Assembly (NCBI RefSeq): GCF_003576645.1
Contig: NC_044919.1
Coordinates: forward strand, 24,182,081-24,246,080
From: Ipomoea triloba
Taxonomy: Eukaryota > Streptophyta > Magnoliopsida > Solanales > Convolvulaceae
Length of the DNA stretch: 64,000 bases
Direction: 5' to 3'
Part shown: in pieces, positions 32,536 to 45,103 of the stretch
Layout of the letters: every line of letters begins with the position of its first letter
Numbering within the stretch: the stretch's first letter is position 1
Position numbers and translations under genes: made by a program
Notes under the pieces: model-generated
What the model was told of the DNA's origin: nothing
Databases searched by the model: none
Seen by the model: only the letters and a program-made list of their open reading frames with translations

Positions 32536-35500
32536 TTTTTTTAATAATTTTATATAGGGCCGACTCGCAGCTCGCGCAGGTCACGGGCCTTAGCAGGCTA
32601 GGCTTGCTATTTCGTGAGTCATCTTTTTTTTTTTGGTGGTCCTAACTTACAAAATTTATTATACGCTCAAAATGGATAATAAGTGAATGAAAAATTGATT
32701 ATCAAAATAAACCCATTTGAGTTGAAAAATGAAGTATACAATTCTGCTCATTTTCCTGCTCATTTTCCGGAAAATGAACCAAACACAAAAAAAACAATTT
32801 TTCGCTGTGCAGCCAAACACCGGAAAGGAAAATATTTTCTGGAAAATGACTTATTTTCCAGAAGTCATTTTACGGGTTTCCAAACACACCCTTAATCCAC
32901 ATCAATTGACTCTTGACTTGAGACATCACTCTGTATCCTGATTCCAAACTCGATTGGACACTATCATCTGCTCATTACTCTTCGAAGAAATGAAATCATC
33001 ACCAACAAATAGAGTGTAGCCTATGGTGGATTGCTTATCATTTGATGACCCAACAAAGTCAGCATCAATATAACCTTCTACTTGCTTATGCCCTTTATAA
33101 TGGTACCATATCCTCGTATTGGGTGCTTTCTTCAAATACCTTAGACTCCAAAGTACTGCTTGTGAATGAGTACTCAAGGTTTCTCCATGAAATAACTAAC
33201 CATACTCGTTGCAAATTCAATATACTGTCTTGTAATGGCAAGGTAATTGAACTTTTCCACTGTCTTTCTGTATCAATTTGGGTGCTTGCGTGATAGACAA
33301 TCATCTTTTGAGAGTTTTACATTAATCTGTTTTCCATAAGCAAAACTACTAGCTCAAATCCCAATACCCTATATTTGAGAGTAATTTAGTATATGCTTCA
33401 TTGGTGTAGAAGTGTGCCTTGGTTGGTTTGATCAACTTTGATATGAAAATATATTTGAAGATGCATCATTTGTAAGCTACACCATAGACGTAAGCATAGC
33501 CCTTTGCCACCTGCTGAGTCTTTTGCTTAGACCATCATACTTCAATTTTGGGGGTAAATCACCTATTAACATCCAATAGCATGCTTGCCTGGGGGAAATG
33601 CAACCAGATCCCATGTTCAAGAGTAGTATCCAATGGTTGAACTTCTTCCATAGCTTTCCTCCAGCTGGGATGAATAAGGGCTTCAACAATGTTCTTAGGA
33701 ACAGGGTAAGAGTCAATAGCACAAGTAAAAGCATCAATGGAAGTAGGTAGATTCTTATATTGGACAAAGGCAGAAATATGATGACAAATGTAACTATGAG
33801 TACCTTTACGGGAGCTAATAAGGATTAAGGAAGATCAAGATCAGTTGAAGTACTAAGAGGCGAGCTATGTAGAGGCAGAATCTTTTAGCAAGGGATGTAC
33901 CGTCAAATACATGATGAACTAGAGGATGAGAAGAGGGCACAGGATCCTAGTGAGAATTCATTTGGGAAGTATCCGTTGAAAGGCCATTTAGTGTTCAAAG
34001 TCATGAACATCTTTTGAATCATAATAAGGTTATGATTCAAAGAATGTAACATTAGCAGACACAATACATTGGTTAAGATCAAGAGAAAATCATGTAATCC
34101 CTTTTGGGTTTTGGACTAATCCATAAAGACACATTTAAGAGCTTCAGTATCAAGCTTTGCTCAAACATACTCTAGAATCATGTACAAACGAGGTACATCC
34201 AGATATGTGAGGTTGTTGAGAAAATTTCATTAAGCAATGAGTGAACATCAGTGATCTCAGAAAGAAAGGTTAGGGTTTTTTGAACCTCCTAGTCAAAGAT
34301 GCAATGCAGAGGCTGTTGCTGAACAAGAATTTGGGGCTTTTTTTGTTTTTTTTTTTGAGGTCAAAAGACCAAAATGACCTTGTCTGGTACCATGTAAGTA
34401 TATATGCATGGATAGGGAAAAGAGATACTTCATTGACTTATTGGTTGTAATACGCTATAGATACATGAAAGTATATATGCATGGATAGGGAAAAGAGATA
34501 CTTCATTGACTTATTGGTTGTAATACACTATACATACATGTATAGGCTAGCTCCTAATGTATATTTACATGAATACAGAATGTGTAACAAATGCCCACTT
34601 AACACTCTTTAACTTCTACTTGCTACTAACAAATTTATGTTTTTTAGGTATCGGACACATTATTTACATGGACAGATTTACAGGCGAAGTTAAATAGTGA
34701 ATTACTAAGCAATCTTGGGAACTTTATTAATCGTGTCTTGAGTTTCATTGCAAAAGATCCTGGTAGGTCATCAAACCATTTATCTTTTGGTTTGATTAGC
34801 TTCCAATGGAAGTATTTTATGTTTGTACAAAGCTTTGGAAGTTTTCTACAGTTTACGTTGTGTATTCTTCTCTGTTTCTCCTTTATTGTATTTTTAAAAT
34901 CATTTTCTGTTATCTGAGCTTCTTTTCCAAGCATAAATTTCCCTTGAATGCGTATTTTCCACTTGGTTTGTTTGTTGCATAGGATAGTTCTAGATCTGAG
35001 GGGAAGTAGTATTCTGTTTACTTTTTAAGTTCCCATCAAAGGAAACATGATAATGTTTGATTTTAGATGGCTACATCTTATCAAATGCAGATATCAATAT
35101 ATCATGCGACATGCAGGACTAGATTCACTTTTTTCAGAGTTTTTTCAAATTTGCCATTCTTTCACTGACAATACTCCTGAACAGCTTCTGGATATGGTTC
35201 TGTAATTCCTGATGCTCATGGTATTGAATCTCATTCCTCAACTAAGGCTTTAGCAGAGAAGGTCGGAAACTATTTGGATCAATATATTGAAGCCATGGAA
35301 AAGGTGATTGATTCTGCATTGGAGTTCATTTCTATTGTTGCTCATCTGAGTAATGGCATAATATATTTTAATTATAGGTAAAATTGAAGCAAGGCTTGAA
35401 GATTGCCATGTCTCTTTCTGGTGAAGGAAATGCTTATCTGCAAGTAAGTTTCAGTCTGCCATCTTTTGCTGCAAGTAATTTGCTTGTCTTTAATTTCCTC

Positions 35501-38472
35501 TAGTTTTTAAGTGATTAATTAATAAAGTTTTTCTTGGGATTTTGGAGCGTTACATTTTGTTTTTCTAGAAGATTTTTTAAAAGCAATATAGCTATGTTAA
35601 TCTCAAAGGATTCTCACCTTTTGCATTTTTTCCAGGAGAGCCAATTTTGGAAGCTTTACAAGGAAGATAGACCTTCATGTTCGGTAGTTATGAGAACTGC
35701 TGCTGGTCTAGTTTATCTACTCGCTTGCCTTTTAGAGCCTTTTATGCCTTCTTTTTCACGTGAGGTAATCAATGTTCTCCATTTTCATTTTGGAAGACAA
35801 GCATTTGTGGGTTCTTGTAACTGAGATGTTTTGCATCTTTTTTGGTCTCTGCCTCGTAGGTATTCAAGCAGTTAAACTTGCCTGAATCACGGCTTTCACT
35901 TTCTGATGAAAATGGTGACATTGAAAGGGCTAAAAAGCCCTGGGATATTTTACCTGCTGGTCACAAAATTGGAACACCTGCGCCATTATTCAAGGAATTG
36001 GTATGTGAACTTTGACATTTCTTCTTTTACCAATGTTGCTTTCTATGTCTCTTGTAGGGTCTAGATTCTGATAGGTTGCTCATGAATCGATATTATTGTT
36101 TAATATGCAGAAAGATGAAGAAGTTGAACTGTACCGGGAGAAGTTTGCTGGAAGTCAAGCTGACAGGACTTTGAGGGTAGAAGCTGAAGCAAAGAAGATT
36201 ACTGAACAATTGAATAAAGCAAAAATTTCAAGTAATCTTATTTATTCTCTTTTGATATTCTTTTATTGAGTCTCACTCTCTCATTTTGTATGTATGAACC
36301 TATGCCCTCTCTTTTTCAATGTTTTATAAGGTGAAGTTAACCCTTGGTTACAATTACTGTCTAGCAGTTTCCTTATATTGCATTAGAACCATGCCTTCTC
36401 ATCCCAATCTCCCGACTTGGATTTTAATTATCTTTTAGAAGTTTGAACACTTCAGGGACAGATTAAATTGGCACTCTTTAATGCTTCTATTTGTTTAAAC
36501 AATTTGCTTGATGAATCCCGCTTTTAAGATCCTCTATAGTTGGATATTTGCAGTTGATGTGGTTGAGTTTCCTGTGGATGTGTATTCTTTGAGGACCGTA
36601 TTGTGGTAGCTTATTTTTCTGCTGCTGTTATTGCTGTCAGTTGAAAAAACAAAGAAGGAACGATCAACAAAATCAACAAAATCAGCTGAAGCCAAGTCGA
36701 AAGCTGGAGCATCTGCCTCTGCTGAAGCTGAAGTATCCATTAGCAGACTTGATATCCGTGTTGGTCTTATCAAGAAAGCCCAAAAGCATCCTGATGCTGA
36801 TTCTCTGTATGTAGAAGAGATTGATGTTGGTGAAGCACAACCTAGAACTGTTGTTAGTGGCCTAGTCAAATATATTCCACTTGAAGAGATGCAGGTTTGC
36901 CCCTTACTTTTTCCTTGTTTTTGATATTTCAACCGTGTTTCACTCACAGTGGTTATTACTTTGTGCCAGAATCGTAAGGTCTGTGTTCTTTGCAACCTGA
37001 AGCCAGCAACCATGAGGGGTATTAAATCTCAAGCAATGGTTCTTGCTGCTTCTAACAATGATCATACTAAGGTATGTGGTGATCTACTTTTGGGGTTAAA
37101 GTCTATCTTTTCTGCAGTAGGTTGATGTGTGTTGTATGAACTCTACATTTTAAACTGCATAGTTGGTGGGAAAACCAACTGGAGAAGCAAATTATAATAG
37201 GTTATGCTCATTGTTCCTGCAGCCATGTGTTTTTTTCTTTGGATGGTGGTGTTTCCTCAGATTAGGTGTTTGTCATGCATTCTTCCATAACGAATAGTAT
37301 TTTGATTGCAGTTTAAACTTACAACTGGAAATTTTGTACACATGCATATGTATGTGTCGGGTGAGGGAGGATTGTCTTTTTGCGTTCAAGTGTGCTTTTG
37401 AATCGCAGGAGATTGATAGGTGTGACCAGTGTTATCAAGGCGACGCCTAGGCGTCCGGTCGGTCGAGACCGAACGCCTAATGTGCTCGCCTCGCCTAAGT
37501 GCAGAATACAACTCCAAAACTCCACAAAACATACATGGGTAGAACCTACACACTAAGGCGAGTCGACCGGTGTAATTTTCAGCCGGAGAAGTCTCCGGAA
37601 TCTGCCTCACGCTGCGGCGCGTGGAGGAGCATGGTGGCTCCGATGGCGGAGCGGTTCGAGCTCTGGCGTCGTCCTCCTGTTCCGAGCAAAGCCCACTCTT
37701 CTCAAGGCTACAACCTCCTAGAGTAGAGTAAATATGGCTGTTACAACTTCCTAGAGTAGAGTAAATATGGCTGCCTATATATATTACTCATCGCCTAGTC
37801 GACTAGGCGGTCGACGGCATCTCGCCTAGAAAGTCCGCCTTGATAAGCTTGGGTTTGACTGGCCTTTTAGCAAGGTTTCTTTTCAGGGCATGCTTTGTGG
37901 TGTTTGGTGTTTGTTTTTATCTTTAATTTTAAATGGTAACAAAAGGTAAAGAAAATTGATGTGGGCAAAGTACAACATTTACAACCTATAAACAATGGGA
38001 GAACAGATATTGATACACTGGATGTTGTTCAAAATAACAGTCCCTCAAACAAATGAGTTTAGGGAAGTTACTCTGTTTTTGCTCTCTTCCATACTGATAC
38101 AACACATGTTTATTTGTCTCAAATTGTTGGAGTTCGGTAACAAAAATTTCAAATTATGCTGAATGTTGTGCAAAAAATAACAAGGAGTCTGGTTCATGAA
38201 AACCAGAGCTTTTTTCATCTGTGTTTTTTTATTGATGCTAGGTTGAATTGGTGGAGCCACCTCAAGATGCTGCTGTTGGTGAGCGTGTAACATTTTTGGG
38301 ATTTGAAGGCAAGCCTGACGATGTGTTGAACCCCAAGAAGAAGGTTTGGGAAACCCTACAAGTGGATTTTCACACTAACAAGGAATTAGTAGCCTGCTAC
38401 AAGGATATTCCATTCACCACATCAGCTGGGGTGTGCAAGGTTTCATCCATCTCTGAAGGATCTATAAGATAG
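26308..38472 (+). CDS. MetRS: Cytosolic methionyl-tRNA synthetase, 17 exons
   Basis: Class I enzyme charging tRNA-Met. Exons: 26308-26425, 26574-26718, 27255-27408, 27566-27721, 28395-28625, 28914-29099, 31143-31233, 31383-31489, 34648-34762, 35185-35303, 35378-35443, 35636-35764, 35860-36000, 36111-36231, 36641-36894, 36970-37071, 38242-38472. Each intron is GT-AG and phases agree; total 2466 nt, 821 residues, TAG end. HIGH-type motif HLGN at 33-36, zinc-binding cysteines from 142, KFSKS (KMSKS-type) at 362-366, anticodon-binding helices, then a Lys/Ala linker and a C-terminal EMAPII-like tRNA-binding domain from about 658, as in plant cytosolic MetRS. No transit peptide seen. Odd: residues 295-308 are repeated at 309-322, just before KDNVPFHT. 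A hAT element sits in the promoter, and introns 6, 8 and 16 carry transposons. Confidence 0.95.
28670..28753 (+). repeat. Tandem duplication inside MetRS intron 5
   Basis: A unit ending TTTTTGAGTAGGTGGGTATA plus ACTTCACT occurs twice in tandem with period about 45 bp (28670-28708 and 28710-28753). It does not touch splice sites. Confidence 0.8.
28992..29075 (+). repeat. Exact 42-bp in-frame tandem duplication in MetRS exon 6
   Basis: Units 28992-29033 and 29034-29075 are identical and encode [14 protein letters not shown] twice. Plant MetRS normally has this segment once, directly before the conserved KDNVPFHT of the catalytic domain. The copy keeps frame and neither unit contains a GT donor that would remove it by splicing. 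Confidence 0.97.
30228..30422 (+). repeat. Diverged direct repeat in MetRS intron 6
   Basis: About 85 bp containing ATGGTATCAAATCCGATAGT, CACCAACCAAA and CTTCACCTGT recur at about 30235-30320 and 30347-30422. The intron also shows a piece ending AAATGCCCACCCTA (29872-29886), which resembles a hAT terminus. Confidence 0.7.
30690..31041 (+). mobile_element. TRIM-like miniature LTR element in MetRS intron 6
   Basis: A 103-bp candidate 3' LTR (30939-31041) runs TGTTAAGAGTCCCACATTG to ATTATAACA. About 45 bp of it (AGCCCAATTGAGTGACCTTG and on) is repeated at 30748-30792, where it is followed by TGGTATGC, a primer-site-like sequence. CTTGAGGGGAG before the 3' LTR fits a polypurine tract. The internal part is only about 145 bp and codes for nothing. 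The 5' LTR start is eroded. Confidence 0.55.
31565..34604 (-). mobile_element. Degenerate antisense copia element in MetRS intron 8
   Basis: On the minus strand a 5' LTR (about 34604-34393, starting TGTTAAGTGGGC) is followed by TGGTACCAGAC, close to the copia primer site. RT and RNase H relics follow: [16 protein letters not shown] and [15 protein letters not shown] near 33660-33470, and [16 protein letters not shown] and [10 protein letters not shown] near 33150-33030. The 3' LTR begins TGTTATGTAGGTGGG near 31688. The flanks CTCTG and CTCTT (31560-31564, 34605-34609) are a likely decayed 5-bp target duplication. A 68-bp segment is doubled in the 5' LTR (34396-34539). A MITE interrupts it. 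Confidence 0.8.
31958..32891. mobile_element. PIF/Harbinger (Tourist-like) MITE nested in the antisense copia
   Basis: Ends GGGTGTGTTTGGAAACCC and its complement extend as a roughly 40-bp TIR. Flanks are CTA and TTA, compatible with a decayed TWA target duplication. A GC-rich inner segment (32330-32620) of GGCCGACC/GGTCGGCCC type looks like a further nested element. At 934 bp it is non-coding. Confidence 0.8.
37432..37846. mobile_element. Small inverted-repeat element in MetRS intron 16
   Basis: It starts TTATCAAGGCGACGCCTAGG and ends GGCG/CGCCTTGATAA with inner CGCCTAG copies, giving imperfect TIRs. A GC-rich centre (37560-37700) and a 26-bp direct repeat CCTAGAGTAGAGTAAATATG (37717 and 37751) lie within. 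Class and target duplication were not resolved. Confidence 0.6.
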
Positions 38473-38978
38473 ACTAGACTTGCATTTGAATTCACTCAGT
38501 GAAAAGAAAATTCTACACTTTTGCGTATGTCCTGTTCTGCTTTAGATGTTTTTCAAAATATCATTAATGATTGTTTAATGGCGATTGCCGATTGCTGCTG
38601 TTCTAACCTTATGTTTGCAGTCTATACGGATGTTACAAAGATGTACTTTCAGAATGCTTGGTTATAGGAATTTATCATTCTTAGTTTTTAGCACTGATGG
38701 ATATTACAAAAAAAATTGTATTTTGCATTTGTGCCTTGTCCGGCTAGTTCGCTACTGCTTGTCTGAACATTTATTGCAGAAAAATTATGATAATTGGAAA
38801 TTTGGAACCATATTAGGCTCTGTTTTTAGTAGGCTTGGTAACGGGGTGGGTAATAGGTCCCAACCCTCGATTTCTTACCCCATTCTCTGTTATGGATTGT
38901 GATTATGATCAATCTACTAGACATGCTGAAGGCATACGCGCTAAGAGGAGCTGGAAATCACCTGTCAAATTGAGAGAT
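38473..38978 (+). other. MetRS 3' flank
   Basis: This holds the probable 3' untranslated region and downstream DNA. No other gene was seen. The ORFs at 38585-38902 and 38835-39047 have no recognisable domain and are not called. Confidence 0.4.
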
Positions 38979-40059
38979 GGGGTTGTTTACAAAATTAGAA
39001 AAATGGAGGGTTTTTTGAAAAAAAAAAAAAGAGAATTGCAGAAGTGAAAAAAATGCAAATTGGAGAATTTGTTTATTAATTTTTTTTTTTAAAATTTTAA
39101 TCTAATCTTCATTTTTTTTTTTGAAAAATAATCTAATCTTCATTCTTCCACTTATACAATTTTGACGAATTGAGAATAGATATTCTCCAAATGCAGAAAT
39201 ATAAGTGCAATTCTATCGCCTCCTTTCATTTCTTTTCCTCATCACCTCCAGTCCAGTCTTCTTTCTTCCCCATTGCCTTCTTAGTTCTTTCTTTTTCCAA
39301 TTGTTCGCATAGCAACCTTCTTGGGTCTTGAAGTCCACAAGTAATTACCTCAACCTATTTTTATTTATTTTGATGAATATTCTCTCATTTCTCTTTTGTT
39401 ATAATAATTGATAATTGATGAATGTTCTAGTAGAACCTCATTTTAAGGTTCTGATGGTAGAACCTCAAAATGAGGAGGTTCCAAAAGAACCCCATTTTGA
39501 GGTTCTAATTGTAAACCTCAAATTGTTGCTTTACAATTTTAATTGCAGAACCTCAAAAGGAAGTTTTGCAATTGGAACTTCAAACTATTTTGTATGCTTG
39601 ATTTTTATAAATATTAGTTGAAAAATTAATAAAATTTGTAGATGAGTATCTTACGGAATACACATGACAAAGATGAAAGTCCTTGGACAATACCCTGATC
39701 ATTTTTCTTGATATTTTATACGATAGGATCAAACAGTCCTTTAATGGACAACATGTTGTTAAGTCCACTACCTAGAATGAAATCAATCAAGATAGGACGT
39801 CGTGTAGAAACTCTAAACTCATAGGTAATCATACATTGAAGAATTTTATTTGAATACCTTACAAGATGCTATGAACACTTAAGGGTGAAACCACATGTAT
39901 TCTTTCTTCTATGTAAGAGGTTGAAAAACATGAAACTCTTACATGATACAAGAAATGCTAGTGCAGCAGAACAATTGGCTATGGGTCTTAATGCTTGCCA
40001 AGCATGCAGATAACAAGTAGCTGAAAGGTTTCTAACATTCAACTGCAACTGTTCATAAA

Positions 40060-43000
40060 TGTTAACCATATCGTATATTGTACATTTATATTTAATATGT
40101 TATTGTTATTAGTTAGTTATTAGTCAATGCTTAGTACCTATACTTTAGGAGAGTCTGATGCCAACTCTCGTATAGGTATATTGTATCTGCGTAATTCTGT
40201 TAATCAATCAATTATCCTCACTCATCTAGTATTAGCCATACACGATCCTTTCTCCGCAAATTTTTCGCCGGCTTCCGATGGCTTCTCCGACTGCCGATGA
40301 CACCATCACCCCCGCCATTGCCTCTGTGCCACCGCCGGCGACCAACTTATCCCCAGCCAACCATCACATCTCGATTAAGCTAACCTCCAGAAACTACATT
40401 CACTGGCGTACACAGATAATGCCGTTTCTACGCAGCCAGGGTCTCTTAGGCTATCTCGACGGCTCACTACCCTCTCCCCCGCCGACGATCCCGGCTGCTG
40501 TGTCATCCGCGACCGCCCCGTCGCCGCCGCTGATCAATCCCGCGTACTCCCCTTGGGTGTAGCAAGATCAAGCGATTTTATCGCTCATCGTCTCCTCACT
40601 CACCAGTGAGGTGATGTATCTCGCCGTTGGAAGGGAGACGTCGCGGGAGGTATGGGATTCCATAACCGCTGCCTTCGCGTCGCAGTCTCGCACAAGGTGC
40701 CTGAGCCTCCTCGGCCAATTCCATTCCCTCCGGCAAGGGAATCAGACGCCGGCAGAATACCTTGGATAGGCGCAAATGCTCGTTGAAGCCTTGTCGTTGG
40801 CCGGCCGTCCGCTAACTGCCGACGAACAGATCCTTTATGTCCTTCGAGGATTGCGCCCAGAGTTCCGCGCAATGGCGAGCACGTTGACGGCTGCGGCGAC
40901 GCCAATGACGATTCCTCAGTTAGCCGATCATCTCCAGGCCCAAGAATTCCTTCATGCAGAGGAATTAGGTGGTGGCCTTGACGCAGCTCTGTCGCACTCA
41001 TCGCCGACGGCCTTCTATGCTGGTCGTGGCCGACACAACGCTGGCGCTGGAGGACGCCAGTCGGGTGGCCGCGGCGGGCGGCACTTCCGTGGTCGCGGTT
41101 CTGGGACTCCGAATTGCGGCGGTCGTGGCACACCAAGGTGCCAAATCTGTCGTAACCACGGTCACACGGCGGTGACGTGCTGGAGGCGCTATGACGAGAG
41201 GCAGGTGATGCAAGCCAATGCGGCTTTTTCCGGTGAGGCCGCAAATAAGTCGGGGGCCGAATCGTGGTATCCAGACACGGGTGCCACCTCCCATGCCACA
41301 CCCGATGCGACTCTCATGGATTACTCTGAACCGTATACAGGCAACGACGTCCTGAAAGTGGGAAACGGTGCAGGTTTGGACATCTCTAGTATAGGCTGCA
41401 CGGTTATCCCTTCGACTCCACACCCCTTAAAAATGTCAAATGTTCTTCATGTCCCGTCGTTATCACTGTCGTTACTCTCCGTTTATAAATTTACTAACGA
41501 GAATAACGTCTATTTTGAATTTCATAAAGATTGTTTTTTTGTGAAGGATTGCACAACACAGCTGGTGCTTCTTAAGGGGTTTACTACGGGCGATCTTTAT
41601 CTGTTATCCATGCCTCCCGGTCACAAAGTGTTTCTCACCGCCCGAGCCTCGCCCACAGTTTGGCATCAGCGTCTAGGTCACCCGCACAGCCAAGTTCTGC
41701 ATCGCGTTTTGACGCACGTCCCGGTCACGTCTCATAAAATTAGTTCGTTAGGTGTTTGCTCGGCTTGCCAACTCGGCAAGTCGTCTAGATTCCCACTAGA
41801 TAGGGTTAATAACAATAGTTCGGCTATGTTAGATTTGATTTTTACGGACATATGGGGTCCGTCTCCTGTACTTTCCAATTCCGGTTTTCGTTATTTCGTC
41901 CTATTCGTAGATGACTACTCCCGCTTTACCTGGTTTTATCCATTACATGTAAAATCTGACATATATAAAATTTTCCATTTATTTCGGGCGATGGTAGAAC
42001 ATCGGTTTTCGCGTTCTATCAAAGCCATACAGTCTGATTTGGGCGGGGAGTATCGTCGCCTACACACTCTTTTTCAGTCATTAGGAATTACACATCGTCA
42101 ATCATGCGCATATACCCATGAACAAAATGGAAGAGTTGAACGCCGTAATCGTCACATTGTAGAAACGGGTCTATCCTTACTTGCCCAAAGCTCAACACCC
42201 TTAAAATTTTGGGATTATGCTTTCGAGTCAGCTACGTTCCTTATTAACTGTTTGCCCTCGTCAGCTATAAACTTCCAGACCCCTTACTTCAAAATGTACA
42301 ACACTTCTCCACCATACAATTTTTTCCGTGTCTTCGGATGTCGGTGTTATCCATATCTCCGCCCTTACAACCGTCATAAAATAGAGTATAGGTCTGCCCC
42401 GTGTGTTTTCCTAGGTTATCCGGTCAACTTTAGGGGATACCGTTGCATGGACCTATTTACTGGAAAAGTCTATACCTGTCGTCATGTCCGTTTTGATGAA
42501 ACCGTTTTTCCTTTTCAGGATATCTTACAGGACTCATCTTCGTCACAAACTCTGGATACACCCTGGGCAACTGCGCCGGTCTATACTCATGCTCCCGCAT
42601 CGCCTTTGCCTTTAACTCCGGATTCAGCCTCATCAGGGACTCAGTATGTCTCAACTTCACCATCTCGGACACATACTGACTCTAATATATCAGCTTCAGC
42701 TCCAAGTACTCAAGTTACAACAAGTCAGGGTCCCTCTAATCCGAAATCAGGGGCACGTCATGCTATGCGCACACGTACAAAAACACGAGGAACCGGAGAG
42801 CAGTTTTATGCTTTAACTGCAACCACTGATCCAACCTGCTACACACAGGCTGTGAAACATCTACATTGGAGGGATGCAATGGATCAGGAGTTTAATGCGT
42901 TACTGCACAATCACACGTGGAAGCTTGTACCTGCAACTCCGATGATGAATATAATTGGGTGTAAATGGGTGTACCGCACCAAACGGAAAGCAGATGGTAC

Positions 43001-44537
43001 CATTGAACGGTATAAGGCACGGCTAGTCGCCAAAGGCTATAACCAGGTCGTAGGGGAGGACTTCTTTGATACTTTTAGTCCCGTGGTAAAATCGACGACT
43101 GTCCGACTCCTGTTCTCGCTGGCTGTCACGCATTCTTGGGTCTTACGTTAGCTAGATGTTCATAACGCCTTTCTAAATGGGCATCTTTCTGAAACCGTCT
43201 ACATGAAGCAACCTCCAGGCTATGAGGACCTGCTTCATCCAGGTCACGTATGCCATCTGCAGCGCTCGTTGTACGGCTTTAAGCAAGCCCCACGTGCCTG
43301 GTTTAAGCGGCTTCACGATTTTTTGATTTCTGCTGGGTTTTCCTCGTCAAAGACGGATGTCTCCCTATTCTACTTTGCAACGGCCGGGTCACGGGTTTAT
43401 CTACTTGTTTATGTAGATGATATTATTATGATGGGAAATGATGCGACCTTAGTTGAGTCACTTCTACATCGGTTTTCATCTGTTTTCAAAATTCGTGATC
43501 TCGGCACTCCTGGTTTCTTCCTTGGTATTGAGACTCTGGGTTCTGAAGACGGTTTCTTATTGTCACAGAAGAGGTACATGCAAGATATTCTTGCTCGGGC
43601 AGGCATGACTGATTGTAAACCTCTGGCTACTCCAGCAACCGTCACTCAGTCTGCTACGCCCTCTCTCGACCCGTTTGACAACCCTACATAGTATCGTCGT
43701 ATTGCGGGTGCCTTGCAGTATCTGACCATTACCAGTCCTGACTTGGCATATTTAGTTAATCGGCTCTGCCAGTTTATGCACTCTCCGACAGCTGAGTACT
43801 GGGGTTTGCTCAAGTGGGTGATACGATATGTTAAAGGTACTATAGATATGGGCCTTCGTCTTATGAAGTCGTCACACTCCACCTTGCATGGTTACTCTGA
43901 TTCCGACTAGGCTGGTTGTCCGCTAGACCGAAAATCTACCAACGGTTATGCAGTCTTTTTCGGGTCAAATCTGATTTCTTGGGTCTCCAGGAAGCAGCGC
44001 ACAGTAGCTCGGTCCTCTACAGAAGCTGAGTACAAGGGTCTCGCTGATGTTGCTGCGGAAGTCACTTGGGTTGTGTCACTACTCCGCGAATTGCAGTTAC
44101 ACACAGGCCAGCCCGCTACGCTATGGTGTGACAACTTAGGCGCCACCTATATGGCTGCGAACCCAGTCTTTCATGCCCGGACTAAGCACGTTGAGGTGGA
44201 CTATCATTTTGTTCGCGATAAGGTTGCTTCGGGTGAGTTCACTGTCTCTTTTGTCTCCACTCAAGATCAGGTCGCAGATATCTTCACCAAACCACTGCCT
44301 GCTACGCGTTTTCAGACTCTCCGCTCCAAGCTCAATGTTGTTTCCGCCCAACCTTGTGCTTGAGGGGGCGTGTTAACCATATCATATATTGTACATTTAT
44401 ATTTAATATGTTATTGTTATTAGTTAGTTATTAGTCAATGCTTAGTACCTATACTTTAGGAGAGTCTGATGCCAACTCTCGTATAGGTATATTGTATCTG
44501 CGTAATTCTGTTAATCAATCAATTATCCTCACTCATC
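40060..44537 (+). mobile_element. Young Ty1/copia element with 167-bp LTRs
   Basis: The LTRs at 40060-40226 and 44371-44537 differ by one base in 167 (CG in the 5' copy, CA in the 3' copy, near 40072). ATAAA flanks the element exactly (40055-40059 and 44538-44542). A GAGGGGGCG polypurine-type tract precedes the 3' LTR. With this target duplication the LTR ends TC rather than the usual CA. The insertion splits Harbinger unit A: host sequence TTCATAAATGTGTGAAG resumes intact if the insert is removed. Lineage looks Ale/Retrofit-like from the RT and short LTRs, but that is tentative. Confidence 0.93.
40278..44363 (+). pseudogene. Copia gag-pol, one continuous frame with five TAG codons
   Basis: A single 1362-codon frame encodes gag with a glycine-rich part and zinc knuckle CQICRNHGHTAVTC (near 41140), protease DTGATSHATPD (near 41274), integrase with WHQRLGHP, CSACQLGKSSRF, DIWGPS and the late SDLGGEY/QNGRVERRN region, RT with YVDDIIMMGN (near 43410), and RNase H with STEAEYKGLAD (near 44020) and QVADIFTKPLP near the end. 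TAG occurs at 40560, 40767, 43149, 43689 and 43908 (first base). There is no frameshift, and no TAA or TGA before the terminal TGA. As it stands only fragments can be made without readthrough. Confidence 0.92.
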
Positions 44538-44646
44538 ATAAATGTGTGAAGATAACGGTATGAGCGCTTGTACACTTAGGGAATGGTATCATTAGGCCAC
44601 AAAATAGAGGACCTATTCAACAAGAATCTTACGGAATTCAAAATGG

Positions 44647-45059
44647 TATCCTTATTTTGAGGTATTATTATTATTATTATTATTATTATTGTTGTTGTTG
44701 TTGTTATTGTTTGTTGTTGTTGTTGTTGTTGTTGTTAGTTGTTAATATCATTATAATCTTTATTGTAGAAATGTATAGGCGTCATTGATGAAACACATGT
44801 GGTAGCTTGGGCACCAACATCAAAACAAAAAGATGCATCATGGTAAAAAGGGCTAAATGGTGACCCAAACTGTCGTGGCCGTTTGTTAACATGACATGAC
44901 GTTTACTTACTTACATACAGGATGTGAGGGAAGTGCAAATGATTCCTGCATATTTTTAGATGCAATTTAAAAACCTGAATATGGATTTCTTATTCCTTCC
45001 CAATGTATGATATTGTTTCTTCTTCTTCTTCTTTTTTTTTTTTTTTTTTTTTTTTTTTN

Positions 45060-45099
<40 letters not shown>
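44647..45099. repeat. (ATT)n/(GTT)n run and a long poly-T with an unresolved base
   Basis: ATT then GTT triplets fill 44647-44740 inside Harbinger unit A, at the place where units B, C and E carry shorter versions, so it grew from a resident seed. A poly-T run of about 70 bases at 45030-45099 includes an N at 45059 and is likely of uncertain length. Confidence 0.9.

Positions 45100-45103
<4 letters not shown>

Noticed and set aside
36534..37013. 159-codon minus-strand ORF
   Set aside because: Antisense shadow of MetRS exons 15-16 and the intron between them.
40600..41301. 233-codon minus-strand ORF
   Set aside because: Antisense shadow of the GC-rich copia gag region.
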